This document shows, one piece after another, positions 7,690 to 14,064 of a stretch of 21,052 nt of DNA. The notes beneath the pieces were generated by a model. That model did not search any database and had not been told where the DNA came from. It worked only from the letters and a program-made list of their open reading frames with translations. The stretch lies in assembly GCA_021159805.1 (NCBI GenBank), contig JAGHDT010000608.1, forward strand, positions 1 to 21,052, written 5' to 3'. Numbering within the stretch: position 1 is the first letter of the stretch; each line of letters begins with the position of its first letter. A program made the position numbers and the translations under genes. The stretch is from Anaerolineae bacterium. GTDB taxonomy: Bacteria; Chloroflexota; Anaerolineae; B4-G1; SLSP01.

Positions 7690-8927
7690 CCTTGCGACCG
7701 TGTGAGACTCGCTAGCATCGAGAGGAGCGCGTCACGGGTGAAGGGCTTCTGCAGGAAGGCCGCCGCGCCCAGTGCCAACGCCAGTTTCTCTTGGGGGAGG
7801 ATTGTGCAGATCACCACCGGGATACCCCGGGTCTGCGGGTGTTCGCGTAGACGGCCCAGGAGCTCCCATCCATCCACGCCGGGCAGCATCACGTCCAACA
7901 CAATGGCCTGGGGGGCTGCCTCGACGACGGCGGCCAGCGCTTCTTCAGGATCGCGGCTGCTGGTGAGATCGAACTGCGTGCCTGTCAGATAGCGCTGGAA
8001 CAGCTGCAGTGTATCGGCGTTGTCGTCGATGACGTGAACTCGAATGCGCAGCGGAAGCGCGCCTGGTAAGGTCATAATGATGCTGCAGCCGTCTGTTGCA
8101 GATGCAGCGTTCAGCGTACCGCCTCCAAGCTCAACCAGTTCCCGGCTAATGTCCAGACTACCGACCAGCTGTTCATCCATTGGGACCAAGCTCTCATCGC
8201 CCCGCCACATACACAAGGTCAACCTGACCTCTTGGTCGGAGCTGGAGACCTGGATATGGCCGTGTCCGCCGGTTGCTGCCGGCACCGCAGCTGACAGCAG
8301 GTTGAGGAGAGCCTGGCGCACGGTGGCCAACTGACCCATTATCAAAGGTACCCCTGCCTGCACGTCAAAGACAACCTCGACATACGATTCTCGGAGCAGC
8401 GGCGTTGCTGTACTTATCACGGACTCAAGCAGCGCCCGGACATCGATGACCTCGCTGGGCACGGTCTGCTGCAGCCACGCGAGTTCCTGGACGCGATCTC
8501 GTTCAACGGCAGCGGCTTTGCCATCTCCGTCTCGATCAGGTTGGATTGAGGGTGCTGGAAGCTCGTAGCGGTGACTGAGCGCGTGGGTCAGGACCTGGAT
8601 GGCCTCATGTTCGTTGCGCCGCAACTGACGCACGCTCAAGTTCATATCCGCCGCCGTTTCGCGCTGGCTGAGCTGCTCGACAAAGCGATAGGTGAGGATG
8701 TTGTACACGCGCCACGCGGGTGCGTCGGCCGGCACGTGGCTGCCGGGCTTGAGCGCCTCTATGGACCCGGACAGAGTGCGTCGCAACTGTGTCAGAGGAC
8801 TTGGGCCTGCCTCGATGCCCAACAGCGCCAGAAGTTGATTTTTGCGCAGTTCTGTGGGATCATATAGATACTGTAGGGCATGCCGCAGTTCCTGTTCTAG
8901 GATGTCTTCTTGTTGTGGTTCGGTCAT
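7686..8927 (-). CDS. HTH / histidine-kinase-like ATPase / receiver regulator
   Basis: 413 residues on the minus strand. Residues about 60-125 hold a sigma-factor- or LuxR-like helix-turn-helix (TAADMNLSVRQLRRNEHEA) inside an N-terminal region that I recognise from a Chloroflexota regulator family. Residues about 170-285 resemble a HATPase_c fold (RQALLNLLSAAV as the N box), but the glycine-rich ATP-binding boxes are poor and no phospho-accepting His box is seen. The C-terminal receiver (about 290-410) is intact: VIDDN, D345 in VLDVMLPGVDG, T375, and K394 in LQKPF. It likely binds DNA and is controlled by phosphorylation of D345, possibly by the neighbouring kinase. It is divergent from the transporter-GRE locus, which makes that locus its most likely target. 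Its last base pairs overlap the kinase stop. Confidence 0.87.
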   Translation of the reverse strand: MTEPQQEDILEQELRHALQYLYDPTELRKNQLLALLGIEAGPSPLTQLRRTLSGSIEALKPGSHVPADAPAWRVYNILTYRFVEQLSQRETAADMNLSVRQLRRNEHEAIQVLTHALSHRYELPAPSIQPDRDGDGKAAAVERDRVQELAWLQQTVPSEVIDVRALLESVISTATPLLRESYVEVVFDVQAGVPLIMGQLATVRQALLNLLSAAVPAATGGHGHIQVSSSDQEVRLTLCMWRGDESLVPMDEQLVGSLDISRELVELGGGTLNAASATDGCSIIMTLPGALPLRIRVHVIDDNADTLQLFQRYLTGTQFDLTSSRDPEEALAAVVEAAPQAIVLDVMLPGVDGWELLGRLREHPQTRGIPVVICTILPQEKLALALGAAAFLQKPFTRDALLSMLASLTRSQG

Positions 8928-8983
8928 GTCCGCTGCTTGTCCTCTGGTTGTCCGATCTGAATGGCAAACAGATGCAAGACTTC

Positions 8984-9012
8984 ATTATACTAAGGAGATA
9001 GGGGAGATTCAA
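8984..9012 (-). promoter_or_regulatory. Sigma-70-like promoter of the HTH/receiver regulator
   Basis: Read on the minus strand, TTGAAT (9012-9007) and a perfect TATAAT (8989-8984) are exactly 17 bp apart. Transcription would start near 8977, about 50 nt before the regulator's ATG. The -35 box lies in the centre of an inverted repeat, which suggests regulation at this point. Confidence 0.65.
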
Positions 9013-9019
9013 CTCCCCT
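9000..9019. promoter_or_regulatory. Candidate operator: inverted repeat centred on the regulator's -35 box
   Basis: AGGGGAG (9000-9006) and CTCCCCT (9013-9019) form a perfect 7-bp inverted repeat around ATTCAA, which is the complement of the -35 hexamer TTGAAT. No T-run follows on either strand, so an intrinsic terminator is unlikely. A dimeric regulator bound here would block the regulator's promoter and could affect the divergent transporter promoter. Confidence 0.5.
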
Positions 9020-9043
9020 CGTCGACGTGTTGCTATTCTATGT

Positions 9044-9060
9044 TGCCGGTAGAATGCCGG
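9044..9060. promoter_or_regulatory. Direct repeat TGCCGG upstream of the transporter genes
   Basis: TGCCGG occurs at 9044-9049 and 9055-9060, one helical turn (11 bp) apart, flanking TAGAAT-like sequence 26-42 bp before the first permease start. No good -35 sits at a proper distance. The spacing suits a regulator binding on one face of the DNA at an activator-dependent promoter. This is weak, position-based evidence. Confidence 0.3.
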
Positions 9061-9085
9061 ATCGTCCTTAAAGTGAGTCAAAGAT

Positions 9086-10081
9086 ATGATGCAGTTAACG
9101 AAACCGACATCCACCCCCACCGCCTCACTGGTGTCCGCAGCCCGCGAACGCAGTGGCGTCGCGCGGTTCCTGGGCGAGCTTCACAGGAATCGCCTGATTC
9201 TGCTGTTGGCCCTGCCCGGTCTCGTTCTTATTTTCCTGTTGAAGTACGTCCCGATGTTCGGTATTGTGGTGGCTTTCGAGGATTTCAGGGCTCAGACCGG
9301 ATTCTTTAGCCCGTGGGTGGGTCTGGACAACTTCCGGCTGCTCTTTGGGTCCCCGGTTCTCTGGAGAATCGTGCGCAACACGATTATCCTGAATACGTTG
9401 TTTATCGTTGTCGGAACAATCGCCGCTGTGGGTATGGCGCTGGTGCTTAACGAGATCGCGCAGCCTCTCCTCAGGAAGCTGGCCCAATCGATCATGTTCT
9501 TACCTTTCTTTATGGGCTGGACCGTCGTGGCGATGATGCTCTATGGGTTCTTCGACTACCAATCTGGGATGGTGAATAACTTGATGCAGAGCATAGGATT
9601 GGAGCGATTCTCATTTTACGAACAACCCAACCTATGGCCTGGGATTTTGACAGCATTGCACGTTTGGAAGACCACCGGGAGTGGCTGCATACTGTACCTT
9701 GCCGTGTTGGTCGGTATTGATACTCAACTCTATGAGGCGGCCGAGATCGATGGGGCGAGCCGCTGGCAGCAGATGCGCTTTATCAGTCTGCCCCTGTTGG
9801 TGCCAACCGTTATTCTGCTCACGCTGCTGGCCATTGGCCGGATTTTCTATGGCGATTTTGGCATGTTGTATGCCATCGTGGGCAGCAATGCCTTGCTTTA
9901 CCCGACCACCGATGTGATCGATACGTACATCATCCGTGCTCTGCAGACCACGACGAATTTCGGGATGAGCACAGCTGTGGGTCTGAGCCAATCCGTCTTG
10001 GGATTCATCTGCGTCTTTGGCTCAAACTGGATCGTGAAGAAGTGGTCGGAACGACGCGGTGAGGACTACTCGCTTTTCTAG
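9086..10081 (+). CDS. ABC sugar transporter permease (CUT1, LplB-like)
   Basis: 331 residues, inner-membrane subunit of a carbohydrate importer. After a hydrophilic N-terminus there are about six hydrophobic segments, starting with LILLLALPGLVLIFLLKY near residue 35. The cytoplasmic EAA loop that contacts the ATPase is clear: YEAAEIDGASRWQQMRF from residue 216. Length and the N-terminal motif of the form P-G-L-x5-F-x-Y-x-P match the LplB branch of the MalF-type permeases. The start has only a poor Shine-Dalgarno; an ATG three bases on (9089) is equally possible. It heads the plus-strand gene set and is followed after 60 bp by its partner permease. Confidence 0.92.
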   Translation: MMQLTKPTSTPTASLVSAARERSGVARFLGELHRNRLILLLALPGLVLIFLLKYVPMFGIVVAFEDFRAQTGFFSPWVGLDNFRLLFGSPVLWRIVRNTIILNTLFIVVGTIAAVGMALVLNEIAQPLLRKLAQSIMFLPFFMGWTVVAMMLYGFFDYQSGMVNNLMQSIGLERFSFYEQPNLWPGILTALHVWKTTGSGCILYLAVLVGIDTQLYEAAEIDGASRWQQMRFISLPLLVPTVILLTLLAIGRIFYGDFGMLYAIVGSNALLYPTTDVIDTYIIRALQTTTNFGMSTAVGLSQSVLGFICVFGSNWIVKKWSERRGEDYSLF

Positions 10082-10141
10082 AGCGCCGGCAAAGTTTACT
10101 GCTTCAACAATGGAATATCTGATCAAGACACCGAGGTGCGG

Positions 10142-11035
10142 ATGAGGCGTAGCAAACTGGGCGAGCGGCTTTTTGCCGGCGCAAACTATACCGTCGTGAC
10201 ACTGTTTACCGTGTTCTGTTTACTGCCTTTCTATCTGCTTGTGATCTCGTCGCTCACGGATCAGAAAGTCCTACAGCTCGATGGGTATTCTCTGTGGCCG
10301 CGCAAGTTCTCGCTCGAGGCCTACAAGTGGGTGCTCCGTGGTAAGCCAGTCTTGGTGGGGTATCAGGTGTCGACCTTTGTCACGGTGGTTGGGACGTTTC
10401 TGAGCGTGGTGCTGATGTGCGGTGTGGCTTACGCGCTGTCGGTCAAGAAGTTCAAGTTTCGCAACCAGCTTTCGTTCTACATCTACTTCACCATGGTCTT
10501 CTCGGGTGGGCTTATCCCCTGGTTCATCACCTGTCGTAACTTGGGGCTTTACGACAACATCTGGGCGTTGATCGTTCCTATGTTGATGAACCCCTGGTGG
10601 ATCTTCATCCTTCGCAACTACTTCAACGGTCTGCCGGGCGAGATCATGGAGTCGGCCGTGATTGACGGCGCCTCGGACTGGACCATCCTGACCCGGATCG
10701 TGCTGCCTCTGTCAATGCCTGTGCTGGCGACGACCGCGCTATTTGTTGCCGTGGGCTATTGGAATGATTGGTGGCATGGCGTCATTCTTCTCGATTTTGC
10801 GGACTTCCGGCCTCTGCAGGTGATTATCCTGCGGATCATCAACAGCATTCGCGCCATTCGCCAGGCTATGGCGATGGAGGGCGGTGGCGCCCTTGCCATC
10901 AGCTCCGCCCAGATCCCGGCGAAGTCGATTCGCATGGCCATCGTCGTCGTGACCATCGGCCCGATTATTCTGCTGTACCCGTTTGTACAACGGTATTTCA
11001 TCAAAGGGCTGACTGTGGGCTCGGTTAAGGGATAG
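10142..11035 (+). CDS. ABC sugar transporter permease (CUT1, LplC/YtcP-like)
   Basis: 297 residues, second membrane subunit of the importer. There are about six hydrophobic segments, the first at FTVFCLLPFYLLVISSL. The EAA loop reads ESAVIDGASDWTILTRIVL from residue 170, with the usual E-A-A changed to E-S-A. The C-terminus YPFVQRYFIKGLTVGSVKG is typical of MalG/LplC permeases. I place the start at ATG 10142 because GAGG precedes it closely; an in-frame GTG at 10136 would add two residues. No ATP-binding subunit is encoded anywhere in the window, so the pair must use a shared ATPase (MsmX-like arrangement, inferred). Confidence 0.92.
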   Translation: MRRSKLGERLFAGANYTVVTLFTVFCLLPFYLLVISSLTDQKVLQLDGYSLWPRKFSLEAYKWVLRGKPVLVGYQVSTFVTVVGTFLSVVLMCGVAYALSVKKFKFRNQLSFYIYFTMVFSGGLIPWFITCRNLGLYDNIWALIVPMLMNPWWIFILRNYFNGLPGEIMESAVIDGASDWTILTRIVLPLSMPVLATTALFVAVGYWNDWWHGVILLDFADFRPLQVIILRIINSIRAIRQAMAMEGGGALAISSAQIPAKSIRMAIVVVTIGPIILLYPFVQRYFIKGLTVGSVKG

Positions 11036-11166
11036 CTTTGGACGAGGTGCACAGAAAGGAGGGTGCTACCGATCCTGCATGGTGAATTCTGGTATCAGAG
11101 AAAGCCGTATTCCTGAAGTGATCCGATCTGATGTTGCTGTAGTACATTTCAATGAGGAGGAAACTT

Positions 11167-12945
11167 ATGGCTAGCAAACTCTCGCGACGCGATATGTTGC
11201 GTCTGATGGGACTCGCCGGGGCCGGCGTTCTGGCCGGCTGCGCGACCCCAGAGACCATCATTCAGACCGTCGAGAAGACGGTTGAGGTCGAGGTGGAGAA
11301 GACCGTCGAGGTCGAGAAGTTGGTCGAAGTCGAGGTGGAGACGGTTGTCACCGCGACCCCCCGCCCGGAGGGGCCCAAGGTGATCACGTATGTGGATTCG
11401 GCGGGCTTTGGTGTGCCGCAGTATCGCGAGACCATCAACCCCATCGCCGAGGCTCTGTCGGAAAAGATGCAGAGTGAAGGTGTCAACCTGGAGTTGCGGG
11501 TACTGCTGCTGGATGATCCCAACACCGAGTATCCCCTGCTCTACGCCAGCGGCGCTGACTTCACCTTCGCCTTTGACGCGCCGTGGAAGAACATGAACGC
11601 CCTTCGCGATCAGGGATATCTGCGCCCTTTGGATGATCTTGTGGGCGACTATCCCAATATCGTCAAAGCCATCACACCAGAGGTGATCGAGTACAATTAC
11701 ATGCGCGGGCACCTGTATGGTCTGCCGACTGGCTTCTACGTCGCATCCCACTCAGCTGGTCACGTCGTCTACCGGCAGGACCTTGCGGAGAAGTATGGGA
11801 TGTACCCCCTTAAGACGATGGACGAGCTTGAGCTCTTCCTGGAGGAGGTCAAGAACAACGAGCCTGGAATGATCCCCTTTGGCGCTGATCCGACCTTCAA
11901 CACCTTCTACCTGGGCGCTGCGCCGTGGAGCTGGTACCAGCCGGAGGAGTATCCCGCGAAGTACGGCTACAACCCCGGCAACGCGATGATCGGCGCCGGA
12001 ATCGAGGACATCATTCGCGAGAAACTTACCTACGTTGATTCGGAGACCCAGGATAGTTTCCGGGCTCAGGCCGAGCGCGCACGACAGTGGAATGAGAAGG
12101 GCTACGTCAACAAGGATATGCTTCAGATGCTGGAGGTCAATGCCTTTGACGAGTACTTCAACCCCGGAAAGTGCGCGGCCATCACCTACAACGAGGCGAT
12201 CCTTAAATCCAAGCTGCAGATTCAGCCTGCGCTCCAGAGCTACGTTCCTGAGGGCAAGGCAGCCGGCTTCGACGAGAACCAATCGCGTGCCGGTGGCAGC
12301 ATCGCCTTTGCTGTGTTCAAGCAGTGGAACTTCCAGGTCTTCAACGCCAACAGTGCATTGGAGGACACGAAGGCCGGACTTGAGTTCTTTGACTGGCTGC
12401 TTGGCGATCAGGACAACATCGATCTCTGGCTGATGGGCGTTGACGGCGTGAACTACAAGAAGCTGGATAACATGCGCTATGAGGACCTGCCCGACGTGGA
12501 TGGCACCACGAACTACCGCCGGCGCTGGTACGTTGCCGGTGTGCCCGGGCGCTTCGAGCGCGTGCCTGCTGATGCCTCGGACGAGTTCCTTGAGGTACTT
12601 GAATATATCACCAACCCCGAGTACCATTTACCCAACCCGCTTGAGCTTTACGAGCCCAACCGCAAGGTCGTGGAAACCGAGTTGGGGCAGATGGACGCCG
12701 CCAGCAAGGAAGCTACCTTGCCTCTTGTGGCTGGTCAACTGGATCCTGTCGCGGGTATCGCCGCCTACACACAGGCGCTCGACGACGCAGGTCGCCAGGA
12801 AGTCAAGGCGATTTTCCAGGAGGAGTTGGACACCTGGATTACCGAGAACGAAGCTACGTTCACGGACCAGCTCCAGCGGGCTCAGACCAAGTTTGCCGAA
12901 TGGGAAGCTGGGCCACACGCTGACTGGTTGGAGTCTCGCAAGTAG
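11167..12945 (+). CDS. ABC sugar transporter solute-binding lipoprotein
   Basis: 592 residues. ATG 11167 is chosen because GAGGAGGAAA precedes it; an ATG at 11152 would lie upstream of that ribosome site. The N-terminus SRRDMLRLMG is a twin-arginine-type signal and LAGC (C25) a lipobox, so the protein is probably exported folded and lipid-anchored. Residues about 30-60 are a Glu/Val/Lys-rich repeat ending in TATPRP, a flexible or coiled stalk that I associate with Chloroflexota binding proteins. The rest fits a family-1 extracellular binding protein of LplA type, rich in aromatics (for example APWSWYQPEEYP) as in sugar-binding clefts. It follows the LplB/LplC-like permeases by 131 bp and should deliver substrate to them. 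The ligand is unknown; the downstream GH130 enzyme suggests a mannose- or glucose-containing saccharide. Confidence 0.92.
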   Translation: MASKLSRRDMLRLMGLAGAGVLAGCATPETIIQTVEKTVEVEVEKTVEVEKLVEVEVETVVTATPRPEGPKVITYVDSAGFGVPQYRETINPIAEALSEKMQSEGVNLELRVLLLDDPNTEYPLLYASGADFTFAFDAPWKNMNALRDQGYLRPLDDLVGDYPNIVKAITPEVIEYNYMRGHLYGLPTGFYVASHSAGHVVYRQDLAEKYGMYPLKTMDELELFLEEVKNNEPGMIPFGADPTFNTFYLGAAPWSWYQPEEYPAKYGYNPGNAMIGAGIEDIIREKLTYVDSETQDSFRAQAERARQWNEKGYVNKDMLQMLEVNAFDEYFNPGKCAAITYNEAILKSKLQIQPALQSYVPEGKAAGFDENQSRAGGSIAFAVFKQWNFQVFNANSALEDTKAGLEFFDWLLGDQDNIDLWLMGVDGVNYKKLDNMRYEDLPDVDGTTNYRRRWYVAGVPGRFERVPADASDEFLEVLEYITNPEYHLPNPLELYEPNRKVVETELGQMDAASKEATLPLVAGQLDPVAGIAAYTQALDDAGRQEVKAIFQEELDTWITENEATFTDQLQRAQTKFAEWEAGPHADWLESRK

Positions 12946-12989
12946 CTGCTACCGGTGCTCTCCGGTTGATTCGGAACCGGTGACACCAA

Positions 12990-13034
12990 GTGATAATGCT
13001 GGCCTCTCGCAGTTTGGGATGCCAGCATTGTCAC
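12990..13034 (+). other. Long stem-loop between binding protein and GRE activase
   Basis: TGATAATGCTGGC (12991-13003) pairs with GCCAGCATTGTCA (13021-13033). One T-G position is a wobble pair in RNA, G12990-C13034 adds a fourteenth pair, and the loop is 17 nt. No U-tract follows, so it is unlikely to be a simple terminator. It more probably sets 3' mRNA stability or partial read-through, giving more binding protein than radical enzyme. Just upstream are two ACCGGTG copies (12951 and 12976) and a small CCGGTT/AACCGG hairpin. Confidence 0.55.
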
Positions 13035-13081
13035 ACACGGGTGCCTCTGGCGAGCGCGCACTCGCCGGATGAGGAGTTGGG

Positions 13082-14029
13082 GTGACTGAATCAGGTATTG
13101 TCTTCAACATACAAAGGTTCTCGGTCCACGATGGGCCGGGCATACGTACGACGGTGTTCTTGAAGGGGTGTACCCTTCACTGTTTCTGGTGTCACAACCC
13201 CGAGGGGATCCGCCCCAAGCCCGAGATCCAGTTCTACCCGGATCGCTGCATCGGCTGTGGCGCGTGCCTGGAGGCGTGTGAGCACGGTGCGCAGATTCTC
13301 AACGACGACGGGGTCCACATCTATGTGCGTGAGAACTGCGTCATGTGCGGGAAATGCGTCGATAACTGCTTCTCCGGCGCACTGGAGCTGACCGGCACCA
13401 AGGTGACGGTCGATGAGGTGATGGCGGAAGTATTGGCTGATCACGCATTCTACGCTAACTCCGGCGGCGGTGTGACGCTCTCCGGGGGCGAGCCGCTGCT
13501 GCAAGCGGATTTTTCGCGTGCGATCCTGCAACGCAGCAAGGAGGAGGGACTGCATACCGCAATCGAGACCTGTGGCAACTACACCTGGTCCCATCTGGAA
13601 TCCGTGCTACCCTGGGTCGACTTGGTCATGATGGATCTTAAGCATATGGACCCGGATGTCCATCGTGAGGTCACGGGGACATCTAACGAGCGCATTCTCA
13701 AGATTGCCGAGGGTCTGATGTACACTAGTAAACCGGTCTTGTTCCGCACCCCGGTTGTTCCGACGGTCAATGATACGCCGGAAGCTATTGGCGAGATCGC
13801 GGCCTTTGTGCGGCGGCTGAGCGATCTCCGCATTGCCACCAACGCGGAAACCGGCGGCGACGCGCCCCTGCCGGTCCTGGGCTTGCTGCGGTTCCACCGT
13901 ATGGCGGCTGACAAATATCGCAGCTTGGACCTGGTGTACAAGGCGCGCGACCTGGAAGTACCCTCTTTAGCCTACATGGATGAGCTTCGTGACGTGGCCC
14001 GTAGCTACGGCATCGAGGTCGAGCACTAG
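13082..14029 (+). CDS. Glycyl radical enzyme activating enzyme (radical SAM)
   Basis: 315 residues; GTG start 5 nt after GAGGAG. The radical-SAM cluster motif CTLHCFWC uses C30, C34 and C37 (CX3CX2C) within the signature DGPGIRTTVFLKGC. Two extra [4Fe-4S] ferredoxin motifs follow: CIGCGACLEAC (C56, 59, 62, 66) and CVMCGKCVDNC (C86, 89, 92, 96). This is the arrangement of activases for the glycerol-dehydratase/CutC/HPAD side of the GRE family; PFL activase itself lacks it. GGGVTLSGGEPLLQ is the SAM-binding GGE region. It would reductively cleave S-adenosylmethionine and take a hydrogen from Gly721 of the enzyme encoded 35 bp downstream. It requires anaerobic conditions. Confidence 0.95.
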   Translation: MTESGIVFNIQRFSVHDGPGIRTTVFLKGCTLHCFWCHNPEGIRPKPEIQFYPDRCIGCGACLEACEHGAQILNDDGVHIYVRENCVMCGKCVDNCFSGALELTGTKVTVDEVMAEVLADHAFYANSGGGVTLSGGEPLLQADFSRAILQRSKEEGLHTAIETCGNYTWSHLESVLPWVDLVMMDLKHMDPDVHREVTGTSNERILKIAEGLMYTSKPVLFRTPVVPTVNDTPEAIGEIAAFVRRLSDLRIATNAETGGDAPLPVLGLLRFHRMAADKYRSLDLVYKARDLEVPSLAYMDELRDVARSYGIEVEH

Positions 14030-14064
14030 GTAACTACAGTGATGATGATGGGAGGTTGTGAGGC

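Noticed and set aside
9000..9019. Intrinsic terminator reading of the AGGGGAG/CTCCCCT hairpin
   Set aside because: No T-run on either strand, and it lies upstream of both divergent genes, where a -35 hexamer occupies the loop.
11752..12627. Minus-strand open frame opposite the solute-binding protein
   Set aside because: Leu/Val-rich complement of the plus gene, no ribosome site, no motif; the plus gene is certain.
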